DNA from: Yponomeuta sedellus
Lineage: Eukaryota > Arthropoda > Insecta > Lepidoptera > Yponomeutidae
Direction: 5' to 3'
DNA: 64,000 nt
Assembly (NCBI GenBank): GCA_934045075.1
Contig: OW203736.1
Span: 20,871,805 to 20,935,804, forward strand
Position numbers and translations under genes: made by a program. Of this stretch, positions 1-11,137 are shown in pieces. Each line of letters opens with the position of its first letter. The stretch's first letter is position 1. The notes beneath the pieces are model-generated. The model did no database searches, was not told where the DNA came from, and was given only the letters and a program-made list of their open reading frames with translations.

Positions 1-162
1 GACAAAACGTTACCGCCTCTACTTTGGTTGCTCGGACGAGTAACGAAGACTTACCCGGGCAGCGATGGCATCTCACGCGTTGCAGAAATAAAGACAAAGA
101 GGGGCACCATCAGAAGAGCCTTTAACAACATCTGCCCGCTCCCAATAGAAGAGGATTCTTGA
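1..162 (+). CDS. pol: BEL/Pao retrotransposon pol, C-terminal end (partial)
   Basis: The first 53 codons read open in frame 1 and stop at TGA 160-162. The peptide contains LPPLLWLLGRV, then YPGSDGISRVAEIKT and FNNICPLPIE. This is the layout at the end of BEL/Pao integrases: an LPP..W..GRV stretch, a PG.DG..RV motif and a final C.LP. The rest of pol lies left of the window. No ATG is expected because this is the tail of a polyprotein. It is followed by a purine-rich stretch and a possible LTR start, as in BEL elements. The family call rests on remembered motif layout. Confidence 0.75.
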   Translation, partial: DKTLPPLLWLLGRVTKTYPGSDGISRVAEIKTKRGTIRRAFNNICPLPIEEDS

Positions 163-184
163 ACTAAGTTCAACCCCGGGAGTA

Positions 185-780
185 TGTCTATGGATGAGTG
201 ACGGATGTCACTGATTTTACTTTGTTTTTCCTACGTCAATGAAAATAGATATTATACGTTTGCTGATTATTTGATATTTTGGTTTTTTGCTAAAGTTCAC
301 TACTATCCCGTACCTAAGTAGGTACCTTCACAAATAGGTTAATTATTTATTTATAAATCCGTGTTTATTTGATAATATTTTCAAGGCAACTTATAAGAAC
401 AGACAGCGAACTAAATTTAAAAACTGACACAAGTAAAAAAAGACAATAATATGTACAAAAAGTCAAAACAATAAAAAAAGGTCTGTCGCCAACAACTATT
501 ATGTTGTCATATATGAATTATTGCAGCTACGAAACAAGTGAGGGTGGTAATTTCTGAAAAATCCTGCATAGCCGAGAGCTGCCGAGTTATTCGTGTTATA
601 TAATGTGATCACCCCATCACCGGCGAGTGCGTTGTTGAAGCTAAGATGGCGATACATAAATTACTAAGCTATATAGTTCCTTAAAGTTGTAAAAGGAATG
701 AAACTTCGAAGTTAATGCAAATTAATGTAACAGCCGTTTATGACGCAAATTGATGGAATGATTGAACACAAATAAATAAT
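185..780 (+). repeat. Possible 3' LTR of the BEL/Pao element
   Basis: A TG start at 185 follows a GGGAG purine run shortly after the pol stop, where a BEL 3' LTR should begin. The 5' LTR is outside the window, so neither length nor end can be confirmed. An AATAAA-rich stretch near 770-800 could be its polyadenylation region. The end given is a guess. Confidence 0.3.
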
Positions 781-1574
781 AATAATAATAAAAATAATAA
801 ATAAATTATTCAAATAAAAATGCAAATAAAAAAAAGAAAAGTTGGTTTCTGGCAAACTGCAAAGCAGTTTGTCCGTAGATGCTCTTGGTTTAACATTTTA
901 AAGTATCCTTATATGCTAGGTACATACAAATACTAAAAAATATTCTTGAAAACTTCATACACACTACCCTCTTGCTCGCCCTACGGCTAATCGTGTATCT
1001 CGACACTCAAGGAAATCAAAATTCATACGGTATTAAAACTATAAAATTTGGCAAATAATATTGTCTGATATCATCTTACTATGAATACATGAAACATTCT
1101 GAAAATTATACACACATTTGAGAAATTTAATCGTATCAAAAAATGTCTTTGAAATTTGAGAAAAACTGAGAAAAAGCTGCGAAACTTTATTTGTAATACA
1201 CCTACTTACAAATTTTTACAAAATCCTTGGTGCGTGAGTCCGACTCGCACTTTTTTCCACTCGGTTTTTTTTTCTCTTGGCATACACTATCTTGAATTTT
1301 ATTCTTATTGGGTAACGCGATTGTTCCACTTTTGGGCAGCCCGGATCTTGGACTGCTGTAGAAAATATATTCCATGAATGGGTAAAACTTGCGTTTCGGC
1401 CGGGGCAATGTAGTTAGCATACGACTGCAATCATGGTGCATAATACTGTCGTAAGAGAACAAATGGGTAGTGGCAGAGGCACAGTACTCGCAGGTTTCGG
1501 TTTCTTTGGAGGAGTAAAAACATGTATTTATCGCCATTTCAGGGTTCCATGCCTCAAAAGGAAAAGCCTTATGG
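781..1574. other. AT-rich stretch without genes
   Basis: Begins with A/T low-complexity DNA (780-840). At 1225-1275 there is a stretch with GTCCGACTCGCAC and a T run that I remember as common in lepidopteran repeats. The short reading frames here have no recognisable domain and no clear ATG context. Confidence 0.5.
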
Positions 1575-1575
1575 G

Positions 1576-1757
1576 ATCATCTCATCTCATCTCGTCTCGT
1601 CTCGTCTCGTCTCGTCTCGTCTCGTCTCGTCTCGTCTCGTCTCGTCTCGTCTCGTCTCGTCTCGTCTCGTCTCGTCTCGTCTCGTCTCGTCTCGTCTCGT
1701 CTCGTCTCGTCTCGTCTCGTCTCGTCTCGTCTCGTCTCGTCTCGTCTCATTTCATTT
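1576..1757. repeat. CTCGT pentanucleotide microsatellite
   Basis: 31 uninterrupted CTCGT units (1591-1745), flanked by CTCAT and TTCAT variants on both sides. Long Arg/Leu/Val/Ser reading frames across it are artefacts of the repeat. Confidence 0.97.
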
Positions 1758-1765
1758 CACGCCTG

Positions 1766-1806
1766 TACCCCGGCGGGGTAGGAGAAGACAAGGGGCACAC
1801 GCTTAC
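1766..1806 (-). repeat. Short LINE 3' fragment
   Basis: Minus-strand match to the end of the LINE fragments at 2405-2605 and 21885-22286 (the stretch encoding SAYPSGIQA), directly next to the microsatellite. Confidence 0.4.
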
Positions 1807-2188
1807 TCTCTTTCACTTCATCAACATTAATTAGTCGTGACGCCGAAGACAAATATAATATAATCATTTTAATTTACCATTTTAACTTTAAAATGCCGGA
1901 TCATTTGTAGCAATTACCACTACATTCGACTATAACCATTGGATAAGGTGGCAAATAGACGCGTTGATAGGTACAGGTTACTGTTATAGCGGAATGAATA
2001 GACTATTGGCTTTGAGGAAACGTGTGTTGGGATAACAGAGTGATCGGTTTCGATTGCTTTACGGGCTTACGGCTTTGGCGAACTCCTGATTAATTCTATG
2101 AGCACATTTTGTCAACCACAAAGGAAGTCGTTTGTTATTGTATGGAGTCAGGCGTTACTTTACGGAAATCCATAATAGCATTAAAATG

Positions 2189-2330
2189 AGAAAATTACTT
2201 TGCTAAATTCCGCCAAAAATCCCACAAGCACCATACGGTTAGTTATTGCACCGCACTCCCTCCCACTTTTTCAAGCGGAAGCAAGACACGAACACACCGC
2301 CACCGACACCAATACTTGTGTGAGAAAATA
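2189..2330 (+). repeat. Dispersed repeat, copy 1 of a pair
   Basis: About 140 bp that recur in inverted orientation at 5465-5610. Shared landmarks are AATCCCACAAG, CGGTTAGTTA and CTCCCACTTTTTCAAGC. No coding signal. Confidence 0.7.
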
Positions 2331-2404
2331 CACACAAGTATTTTAAATGCGTATTTTCTCACGAAATAATTTTCTCATTGTTATGAAGTCATTTGTGAAA
2401 AGTA

Positions 2405-2605
2405 CCCACTTATATAGAACATGCATCGACCAAATAGGGGATGTATTAGCAAAGGAGAAGATAAAGAGTACCCGGAACCGGCGTTCGTGCATACAACGAC
2501 TTATGAACGTTGATGAATCGAAAGTGATCTGTCAGGATCGTCGCAAGCGGCAGTCCCTGGTCTCTGCCTACCCCTCTGGGATACAGGCGTGTATTGTACG
2601 TATGT
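2405..2605 (+). pseudogene. Non-LTR retrotransposon 3' fragment
   Basis: Nearly identical in protein sense to the end of the fragment at 21885-22286: both encode a Q-I-G-x-V-L-A stretch, then RNRR, then NVDE, ICQDR and SAYPSGIQA before the end. That longer copy starts with LRWFGHVERM, which I know as a C-terminal motif of non-LTR retrotransposon polyproteins. It is a 5'-truncated relic with no functional domain left. A third copy lies at 57990-58182. Confidence 0.6.
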
Positions 2606-5400
2606 ATGTTTTATCTACTCTTATACTATAATACAGAGATTATAAAACTGAAAACAAAACTCTTATGACAAACATTGCGCAAAATGGCCGCAAACATTAG
2701 GCCAAATATAAAATATAAAAAGTTTTATTGCGCTACAGGTCCTGTGTGGACACCAAGGGGTAGCAGTAACTTAGCAGAAACCTTTGACAGTAATGCTGTC
2801 CTGCTTTCGCTAACCAACCTTCCATAAGAAAAAAAGAGATGGCACTACGTTTATCAATGCACCGATTTCAAGGTGCGTACATGCCCTACTGTCAAACGCT
2901 ACCGACTAGGGATGGGCCTAACTCTCCATCGATGTCGATAAAAACGTTGAAAAATGAAGACTCTTGAATTAATTGTAATGTATCTTTGTAATTATGTTTT
3001 GTTTGTTTTTTTCCTGGTGTACAATAAATAATGTTCTTATCTTAAACAATGTAATAAATTAAAATAAATTGTATTGTATACAAGTTTTCAATCATGTTTT
3101 ATCAAAAAAAGTAACAATAATTTAAAAAGCGACACTTTTTCACACAAAATTGCTTATTTATAATTATATTCGTCAACTTCAACATAATACTCTGTCTCGA
3201 ATTTCTTGCTGAAGGCCTATGCTTCAGAAAAAAATCCGTGACGACGTATTAGATTGACGTTACGTTTCTTCCTCACATTTAGTTAACATACAGATCGAGC
3301 TAGGACCTTGTATTATATATAAGTTAATTGAAAAAGTTATCAAAACTTAATACTCATGTTTATCTTGCAATAAAATTCGAAAAGGAAAATACTATTGCTA
3401 ATATTGATTAGGTAAATCCATCTTCGGCCGCAATCTGTCGCTAAAAGTTGCCAGCAAACCTTATTTAATAATCACAATATTATATTGCAAGTAATAATTC
3501 AGTAATTCGATGCACATAGTAATTTAATGTGAGGAATGCTGATATTTAAATAAGTTTCGTTGACAGATTTTAGACAATAGATAGGGCTGGTCATCAACGA
3601 AGGAATTTTCGAACGGATGACTATACTACGTCAGTCTTCAGTAAATTTGATCAAGAAAGAAGAATATGACCGTGGCATTGGCAGATAACAGACATTTTTG
3701 CTCAGTTCCCATGTTCAGTACTGACCTGAAAACAAAAAGAAACTTAATAAAGGCATACCTACAAAAGAGAGCTACTTAAATAATAAAATATTCCATTATT
3801 GACTGATCCTGATAAGTAATTACATACTTTGAAGTAAGGTACAATTTGCATCTATGTGTCAGATATTTTTTGCAATAAGGTGATCACCACACAATTTATT
3901 AATTGAGAAACTAACAGCTTTGATGTTCATTCATTTAACATTTTATTTTTACCTTTCAACCTTTCTTAATCCATCTATCTATGATTTACACTGTTGGAGA
4001 GATGGTTTTTTTGTGGGAAAGTTTATAGTAGTTTGTATTATTGTTGGGTACGATTTAAATTCAGGACAAACATAAAACAGCTGATGGGGTTTAGAAAACC
4101 TATTTTTTACTCGTAGAAGTCTTAATATAAGCAACATTGTGATGTGGGAATTTAGGGCCTGTTTTTTTTATATTATCAATTCTCACATCACACTGTTTAT
4201 TTAATATGATTTAGAAATAATGAAATAAAGATAAATTATTAAATGGATAAAGGCACCACTCGGACGCTGTGGTGCCTGGTACACTGTCTGGATGTAGAAG
4301 ACTACTAAGGAAGTATGGTGAAAAAAATATTTTGTAAACTTTCATAGTTATTCTCGTTATGCTTGAAATCAAAATAAACTCCTGGGAGCATCCTATTTTG
4401 TAAAAACATGTCATAAGTGTATATGAAAAGGTAGCGATAAATATTATGTAACAAATGTTTAACTTTCTTACCATTACTTCAATTTTTACTGGAGTAAGGT
4501 GGGCACCACATCTTCCTTCAGGCGTGTTCACAATAAGTTTCTTCGTTCAAATCACTCGGGTCTAAAGTGCCTTGTGCGCAGTTTACAGTCGTTTCTGTCC
4601 TGCTTCTTATTTCTGCGTTTTAGCATGCTATTGCGTCCATATATCAATTTGGGAAAACTTGAACAAGAATAAACAATGGATTAAGTACTAAGAAGGAGTA
4701 ATGAACAAGTATCGACTATACTACTACTATGGCGAATTTTCATCGACCATGCTTTTGTCATCACTAGTACAACCTACAAATGGATTGGTTTATTTTCCTA
4801 ATTTTAGGGCGTAGAAGGGTTCTAGAAGCTACAATTACGGTAATTTTGGTTACCGAGTCGTTAGGAAGTTTATTTTCAAAGTGATATTTCATTCCTCGGT
4901 CCTTTTACGCGAGAAAATATAGGTTTTAGGTACTCACCTTTGGAAGTTCATATTATAAACTGCGTTTTCTTTGTTTCTTATATGACCTGCCGCAACCACG
5001 CACTTTTCACCTCATTGTGCATTTATCGTACAATATCCCAGGGTAAGTTGTTTGCACCAAAATGTTTTAGTTATTTCAATTTTCTAAAAGAATCCGACGA
5101 CGTCTTCACAGATTTTACACTTGCGATAACCCGACTAAATTTGAAAACATTCAGAGTGTTGCCACTATTGTAAGTTACAATACCATCTTAATTTGGACTC
5201 TTACTCAGGGCATCAAGGTATCGTTTTGACAATTAGGCATGTACGCTGTCACGTGACCATCGTTTCTTCTATTGATTTAATTGATTTAATTGTTCTGTGG
5301 TGGACACCTGTATCATAATAAAACTTTTTAATCATAACGATACCCCTCCTCAATAACACCTCCAGCTGGACCAAGAAGGTTGAACCTCTACTTTAAAAAA
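2606..5400. other. Non-coding AT-rich stretch
   Basis: No gene recognised. A LINE-like 3' tail at about 2985-3050 (GTGTACAATAAATAATG, then TTCTTATCTTA) matches the tail of the LINE ending at 24300. Reading frames at 4211-4531 and 4940-5173 show no motif and are treated as chance. Confidence 0.5.
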
Positions 5401-5464
5401 AGAGGTTTCAATGAACGAGTCCGCGGCGACGCAACTGACAGTATTCACTGACTCTCTCTGACAG

Positions 5465-5610
5465 TATTGGTGTCGGTGGCACAGAACAGTGGTCGATGGT
5501 GGTTCTTTCGTGTCTTGCTTCTGCTTGAAAAAGTGGGAGGATAAGCGGTGCATTAACTAACCGCATGGTCCTTGTGGGATTTTTACGATCGGAATTCAGC
5601 AAAGTAATTT
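5465..5610 (-). repeat. Dispersed repeat, copy 2 of a pair
   Basis: Inverted copy of 2189-2330. Confidence 0.7.
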
Positions 5611-5820
5611 TCACTTTTTAATTCAATTCAATTTATTTTCAACAAAAAGGCAGCGGGAAAATAAAACTCCACTCTGACCATCTTTTCCCAAGTCATCTTA
5701 AATCCAATGCATCAATTACCACCTATACGTATCAAACATCTTCTAGAATTATCTTAATATATGATAGGGGACTGAAAATTTAAAGAATTAATAAAAAATG
5801 GTTTAAAGAGATATTTATAT

Positions 5821-5920
5821 GTTTAGAGGCTAAAAATTCCACCCATGCCGGGACTCGAATTCGCGACCTTAAAATTTAAAATTGTCCTTAGCACGGTTTA
5901 GTGCAACAAAAAAAAGAATA
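5821..5920. repeat. SINE family S1, deleted copy with inverted core
   Basis: The tRNA-like core (CACCCATGCCGGGACTCGAA) is on the minus strand, while the 3' tail (TTGTCCTTAGCACGG) is on the plus strand. In normal copies both have the same orientation. The middle of the core is missing. Confidence 0.7.
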
Positions 5921-5999
5921 TAATCATGTGGGTACAGCGATATCATTCCGAAGTAATACCTAACTGCAAAGTAGGTACTCGGGGCTGCAAGTAATGCAA

Positions 6000-6225
6000 A
6001 TTACTTCAGCCAGATGTCGCTGCCTGTGAATAATACAGAGAATATTGTAAAGAGGTTCGAAATTTCTCACTACACCGGTACTTGCCCATTAGCTCAGATG
6101 GGAGAGCGCTGGCACAGTTAGCCAGAGGTCGCGGGTTCGAGTCCCGGCATGGGTGGATTTTTTAGCCTCTAAATAGGTTTTTAAAATTGTCCTTAGCACT
6201 GGTTAGAGCAACAAAAAAAAACATT
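6000..6225 (+). repeat. SINE family S1 (tRNA-derived)
   Basis: The RNA polymerase III A box (TAGCTCAGATGGGAGAGC) and B box (GGTTCGAGTCCC) are visible. The end reads GCATGGGTGG, then TTTAGCCTCTAAATAGG and the tail TTGTCCTTAGCAC with an A run. The unpaired 5' and 3' extensions mark it as a SINE, not a tRNA gene. Related copies in this window start near 6471, 8885, 25003, 32336, 34027, 55815, 55957 and 63671. Confidence 0.85.
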
Positions 6226-6470
6226 ATGTCTAAAGAGATTGGCACCGTTACAAATTTAGCCTAGTCCCAATATAGGTATTACACGCGCCGTAGTAACAAG
6301 CCGCCGATGTAAACGATAAATTCACCAATAACCGCTGTTTAACTGGCACCGTTACCTATGTACTCCTACTGACGTATAATACGGGAGCAATATCTTGTTA
6401 ACTCGGTAATGCTTGCGAGTTTAAGGGCGGCTGCGGAGAGAAAGGACCTCTCTGACACTCTCAGGCTTTT

Positions 6471-6640
6471 TTAAAAAACTTATTTAGAGGCTAAAAATTC
6501 CACCCATGCCGGGACACTGAACCCGCGACCTCGGGCTAAACGTCCCAGCCCTCTCCCAACTGAGCTAATCGGCGACTACCGACATCGGTGAAATTTCGAT
6601 CCTCTTTACAATACTCGCTGTATTACGTTACCTTTTCTCA
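6471..6640 (-). repeat. SINE family S1
   Basis: Minus-strand copy with the 5' extension (GTAATACAGCGAGTATTG on the minus strand), A and B boxes and the TTTAGCCTCTAAATA end. Confidence 0.85.
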
Positions 6641-6721
6641 GTCTTGCTAAAAGAAATTTCTTTCAGAGATACGAGAGATAGATAGAGATAGATAAATATA
6701 TTGAAAATACTTTACGTAAAA

Positions 6722-6960
6722 AACGGCCTCGGTGGCGTAGCGATTTGGCACGCTGACTGTAAAACCGAAGGTCTCGGGTTCGATCCCCGACCGGGTCAAA
6801 CTAGAAAACGAACTTTTCTAGTTTGTCTCGAGTCCTGGATATTATCTATATATTTATTGTATAAAATCTATCGTCGAGTCAGCGCCTATAACCCAAGTTA
6901 TTTTGTTGTACTTCGTATAAAGGCAAACGAGATCTGTGTAATATTTCCACGAATATGTAT
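6722..6960 (+). repeat. SINE family S2 (tRNA-derived)
   Basis: tRNA-like head with A box (TGGCGTAGCGATTTGGCACG) and B box (GGTTCGATCCCCG), then a unique body (CGAACTTTTCTAGTTTGTC) and an end GATCTGTGTAATAT. Copies at 36211-36450 and 54069-54300. The layout resembles the HaSE-like SINEs of moths (remembered, not searched). Confidence 0.85.
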
Positions 6961-7066
6961 TATTATTTATTTATACTATTTTTTTTTATTTTATTATTTT
7001 TTAGAACATATTTAAAAATTACATTTAAATTTTATTATTTATTTATTTAAAAGGAAATTACACAGA

Positions 7067-7274
7067 GGATGGATGGATGGATGGATGGATGGATGGATGG
7101 ATGGATGGATGGATGGATGGATGGATGGATGGATGGATGGATGGATGGATGGATGGATGGATGGATGGATGGATGGATGGATGGATGGACGGACGGACGG
7201 ACGGACGGACGGACGGACGGACGGACTGACGGACGGACGGACGGACGGACGGACGGACGGATGGATGGATGGAT
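7067..7274. repeat. GGAT/GGAC tetranucleotide microsatellite
   Basis: About 30 GGAT units (7067-7186) switch to GGAC units (7187-7258, one variant near 7225) and return to GGAT (7259-7274). Confidence 0.97.
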
Positions 7275-7395
7275 GTATGGCTCATCAACTACTATTATAA
7301 TAAATGTTGACGAAGCGACATAATTCTGTCAGAGTCGTAGCAAGTAATAAACATTTTCACTCTGCTTATGTCTCTGGGTACAGGCGTAATTTTAT

Positions 7396-7606
7396 GTAAT
7401 CCTATCCTACTAATATTATTAAATGTGACAGTTGTGAAGATGTCTGCATGTTTGTTGCCCAAGAACGAAATAACGTCTAAATATGTTTTCATGCCACTTG
7501 GCGTGCAGTTAGATAAAGATCTTAATTCAGACAAAATCCTTGATATCTCGGTAATGTGTTCCCGTGGGATAATTTCTAACGCGGGCGGAGCCGCGGATTA
7601 AGACTA
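7396..7606 (+). repeat. Dispersed non-autonomous repeat (Helitron-like?)
   Basis: Starts TCCTACTAATATTATTAAAT and ends near GCGGGCGGAGCCGCGG. I remember this head and this GC-rich terminal hairpin from very abundant lepidopteran repeats. The superfamily is uncertain. Confidence 0.5.
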
Positions 7607-8270
7607 CTGTGATATAATTATTTTACTCTTTTTCTGTCACTCCAGCCATAACCTTTATGCGTAGACGGATGCAGACTTGATTCGCTTGGAAATATTGGAA
7701 GTTATTGACAGCCCACCTTTAGCCCACCATTAGTGGAGAGGTACAGGAAAAAGAAGTCCGCGGTTTAAGTGGCTACCATCCTAAACGAGGAGTTGTGCAC
7801 ACATGGGACCCGGCCTAGTGTTGTGTCGGCGATGTACATACCGTTTCGAAATTACGCTTTATACCGGAGTTAATGCACGTTTGCGGGAAAATTTCGCAGT
7901 TTAACACAGAGTTACTTCAAAATCTCTGAAGCACAATGTAAATCTTCTCGTTCACATTCAATTTCTTTACATATAAGAAAACTTTAATTTGTAAAACCAA
8001 GAGCATGTGCCAAGAAACTGTTAATGCAGTTTGGCAGAAACCAACTTCTGTATTTTTTGTATTTTTGTTTGAAACGTCTTCAATCAAGTAATCAAGCAAC
8101 AACAAATTTACTTTAATTTTCAAACAAGCAGATTTTTGAGATTTTGACAATGCACTGTGGTATGCAATCACCTTATAGGTTTATTCATTAAAAATCTGTT
8201 TTTTCTTCACTCATATCAGCGCTTGCTTAGGTTTAAAATCGTACAGCAGATCGCTTATTATTAATGTCAC
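7607..8270. other. Stretch without recognised features
   Basis: No domain-bearing frame; the minus-strand frame at 7917-8171 has no motif I recognise. Confidence 0.4.
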
Positions 8271-8273
8271 CTT

Positions 8274-8330
8274 ACACGGCCGTCCATTTTGAAAACGCGA
8301 TACTTTTTCAAAATGGCCGCCGTTCAGTGT
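8274..8330. repeat. Foldback (inverted repeat)
   Basis: Arms around CCATTTTGAAAA and TTTTCAAAATGG, extended by CGGC/GCCG, with a loop of about 8 nt. Possibly the end of a MITE. Confidence 0.6.
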
Positions 8331-8884
8331 GACAAAGCGCAGCTATCAGCCGTAAAAGGCGGATCGCTAATCCTGTCACGGGATCCCACAGATGGATGGT
8401 CCACCTCCCGTTGAGTCGCAACACAAACAAATGGATGGACGTCCAGCAAACAATTCAAATGCCGCGCTTGTGATAAGTAGATTACATACAAGTACTGTCT
8501 CTTATATTACTTATATTATTTATCATCTGATAATTAAAATTTCGGTTGTCGGACAGACTTTTACCAAAGTATAATATGTAATAATTATTTTTCAAAGTTA
8601 TGATTAGTTCGGTCAATATTTTTTTAATGTACTTATTTGTTATATGCAAGCGACTTCAGCCACATGTCGCTGCCTGTACGTGTACGGTCGTACAGGTTTG
8701 TCTGTCTGTTCGTCAGCAGCGGAGCGTTGTCGTCCGCTACGTTTGGAAGTCTGTCGTGAACTGTTTCGTAGTCTCTTGTTCGGTCTGGTCAGTCATTCTA
8801 ATTTCGAAGTCGTTTCAAAAGAGAATCAGCCAGTCTTACGTCAGGTCAGCCTGTCAGCAAGGAGGCGTTGGTCGCCCCAACAGT

Positions 8885-9055
8885 ACGTAATACAGAAAAT
8901 AGTGTAAAGAGGTTCGAAATTTCACTGATGCCGGTGAGTCGCCCATTAGTTAAATTTGGAAGAGCGTTGGCACGGATAGCCAGAGGTCGCGGGTTCGAAT
9001 CCCGGCATGGGTGGAATTTTTAGCCTCTAAATAGGTTTTTTAAAATACTTATATT
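8885..9055 (+). repeat. SINE family S1
   Basis: Plus-strand copy: 5' extension, B box GGTTCGAATCCCGG, end GCATGGGTGG and TTTAGCCTCTAAATAGG. The A box is eroded. Confidence 0.85.
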
Positions 9056-9231
9056 TGTAATCAATATTATTTTAACAATCAGTTGATTTATAAATTTTGC
9101 CGGAAATACCGAAGTCCATAGCCGAATTATTAGAACGTATATCCGTTTGACTTGTTTCGGTTTCCTGTTTGTCTTGTTAGTTTTGTATAGAGTGGGAGAG
9201 TTGTGGCAGAGGGGATAAATTATCAGTGTAC

Positions 9232-9504
9232 TGTTATAATCACCTTCCCTTAGAGACTGTATGCGTGGGAAAGTGCTGACGCGTCAGTAGGTGCATTCGA
9301 CACGTGGAGCCTTTTCCCATGGCATGACGCAAGACCAGTCACACAGTCGTACCATTTTGCAATTTCCATATCCGGGCTCGTGAAAGACGGTCATCTCTAC
9401 TGTTCCATTTCTATTATTCAATTTCCTTTATTTTCAATTTCGTAATAAACGTGTTTTAAGAAAATATCTTTTTTAAAAAGACTCTCCTGACCCGCCCCGT
9501 AACA
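9232..9504 (+). repeat. 5' LTR of the errantivirus
   Basis: Begins TGTTATAATCACC and ends CCCCGTAACA (TG...CA). An AATAAA signal lies at 9444-9449. Reads identical to the 3' LTR. Confidence 0.95.
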
Positions 9505-9505
9505 G

Positions 9506-9523
9506 TGGTGTCAGAAGTGGGAT
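9506..9523 (+). promoter_or_regulatory. Primer-binding site (tRNA-Leu type)
   Basis: TGGTGTCAGAAGTGGGAT starts one base after the LTR and resembles the complement of a tRNA-Leu 3' end, from memory with one mismatch. It would prime minus-strand DNA synthesis. Confidence 0.75.
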
Positions 9524-9976
9524 ACGCTGGTGGAAATCGCATTTCCCAGCATCTCAGACGCGAAAAACGTAAAAACGTGAAAACGCGAAAAACCGGACCG
9601 CAGTGAAACTATGTGAAAAACTGTGTCAAACTCTTCATGCTGTGAAATCCTTACGCTGTGAACTTTATCCTGTGAACTTTTGTGCCCTGTAATTGCGACA
9701 GTCAGCCTTCAACCCTGGAGCCTGCCGATACAGCCTGCCGTCCTCAAAGTCACTGCCGCCGCCGTGTTGCCGCTCATCGTGGTCTCCGAATCGTTGCGCC
9801 ATCCGTAACTCTCCGTGTCCTGCTTCCAAGACGGGCCCGCTGCTGCTGCCCGTATAAGTACCTACCTACTTACCTGGTACTTACCTATGGTCCTCGCTGT
9901 CGCCGAGTCTCCGTGTCCATCACCGTCGCCTCCGTCGTCGTCGTCGTCGTCCTGCAACAAGAAACTTCAAACCGCA

Positions 9977-10008
9977 ATGTCTACCACTCTCCAGCTCGCC
10001 GTGATCCT
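9977..10008 (+). CDS. env: env leader exon (start of signal peptide)
   Basis: A short open stretch starts at ATG 9977 and runs in phase into a splice donor (CCT|GTGAGT, intron from 10009). Its 10 full codons plus two bases encode a Met followed by mostly apolar residues, as expected for the start of a signal peptide. The matching acceptor is at 13910/13911 and the phases agree. Errantiviruses are known to make Env from a spliced RNA; the exact junction here is inferred. Confidence 0.7.
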
Positions 10009-10183
10009 GTGAGTCTAACATTTAATTAACCGTTATTGTCACGAGTCCTTTCTATATCCATTCTATTTCCTTACATTGACTATTTTACCAACTCGAGTAC
10101 ATACCTACCTTATTTACTATTTCCAATTCTAAGCGTGCCGCCGCTCGTTCGTGTTATTATCTAATAGGTATTTCTCAAACAAA

Positions 10184-11137
10184 ATGGCCAAGTCCGAACA
10201 ATCGACTCAAATTTTATTAACAGAGCCGTATCCCATACAAGTCCTCTGTAGCTTCATTTCCCCGTACAAAGGAGACAGGGAAACATTAACAGCATTCCTT
10301 ACAAATTGTCAAAATGCCCTAGATCTGTCATCGCGAAGCCAGACAGACTTACTCCTAAAATTTATAATATCTAAACTCGAGGGCAAGGCCCAAATCGCTT
10401 GCTCAAACCGTGAATTCAGCAGTTTCGATGAACTCAAGGCTGTTTTACAACAAAACTTTGGTCAGAGGAAACATTACAACCATCTCCTGCTTGACCTTCA
10501 ATCATGTAAGCAAATGCTGAATGAAACCGTAGCGCAATTTGCTCTCCGAATCGAAACGTCCCTCACAGATTTACAGGCTGAAATTCATAATGCTAACTCC
10601 CTTAAAAAGGAGCTGCCAGGACGTCTTGCTATGACAGAAGATTTAGCCCTGTACACATTTTGTCTAGGTCTCAATTCACGCTTAAGTAACATCGTGCGTT
10701 GCCGAGAGCCGAAAACACTCAACGATGCCGTGATAGTGGCCGTGGAGGAAGAAAAGATTCTAAATCTCTTAAATAAGTCAACATCAAGGCCGACCGAGGC
10801 CCCTAAACAAAAATTCTGCAGACGCTGCAACAAGCCAGGCCACTTAGAGTCTGAATGTTTCAGGCGTGACTCTCGCGCTCTAGTTCCATATAAACCAAAT
10901 CCTCGCCCTCAGCGAGATTATTCAGATAGGTCTCAAGGGCCCTCCAACCCAGCAGTTTGCAGATACTGCAAAAACGAGGGCCACGACATAAGTCAATGCA
11001 AAAAACGTCAATTCAATAACGCCCGGAGAAATTCGAACAACAACCCTTATCAATTCCAGCATAACGTTACAGTCGAGTCACCTCCTCTATCGACCTCCGG
11101 CGAAGAGGCTGACGAAGATAACTGTAATTTAAACTAA
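10184..11137 (+). CDS. gag: Gag polyprotein of the errantivirus
   Basis: 317 residues from ATG 10184 (AAAATGG context). The frame is open about 11 codons further upstream but without an ATG. It forms the particle core and binds the RNA genome. The C-terminal third carries two CCHC zinc knuckles, CRRCNKPGHLESEC (about residues 213-226) and CRYCKNEGHDISQC (about 261-274). The tail is rich in Asn, Arg and acidic residues. The frame ends TTA-AAC-TAA at 11135-11137, directly after a slippery heptamer, so pol should be made as a Gag-Pol fusion. The frame is intact. Confidence 0.93.
   Translation: MAKSEQSTQILLTEPYPIQVLCSFISPYKGDRETLTAFLTNCQNALDLSSRSQTDLLLKFIISKLEGKAQIACSNREFSSFDELKAVLQQNFGQRKHYNHLLLDLQSCKQMLNETVAQFALRIETSLTDLQAEIHNANSLKKELPGRLAMTEDLALYTFCLGLNSRLSNIVRCREPKTLNDAVIVAVEEEKILNLLNKSTSRPTEAPKQKFCRRCNKPGHLESECFRRDSRALVPYKPNPRPQRDYSDRSQGPSNPAVCRYCKNEGHDISQCKKRQFNNARRNSNNNPYQFQHNVTVESPPLSTSGEEADEDNCNLN
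11128..11134 (+). promoter_or_regulatory. -1 ribosomal frameshift site TTTAAAC
   Basis: The heptamer T_TTA_AAC lies in the gag frame directly before the TAA stop. The pol frame is -1 relative to gag and opens just here, after its own TAA at 11125-11127. This matches the X_XXY_YYZ rule for -1 frameshifting. Confidence 0.85.

Noticed and set aside
1433..1834. Two overlapping frames of Ser/Arg/Leu/Val repeats
   Set aside because: They are translations of the CTCGT microsatellite.
4211..4531. 106-codon minus-strand frame
   Set aside because: AT-rich, no motif, no splice or promoter context.
6077..6160. Possible tRNA gene with good A and B boxes
   Set aside because: The acceptor stem does not pair and the same unit recurs with SINE flanks at nine other places.
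7058..7323. Long frames with MDGW and HPSI repeats on both strands
   Set aside because: They are translations of the GGAT/GGAC microsatellite.
9682..10029. 115-codon frame between the errantivirus LTR and gag
   Set aside because: Cys/Arg-rich and without motif; the region is the untranslated leader and contains the env leader exon in another frame.
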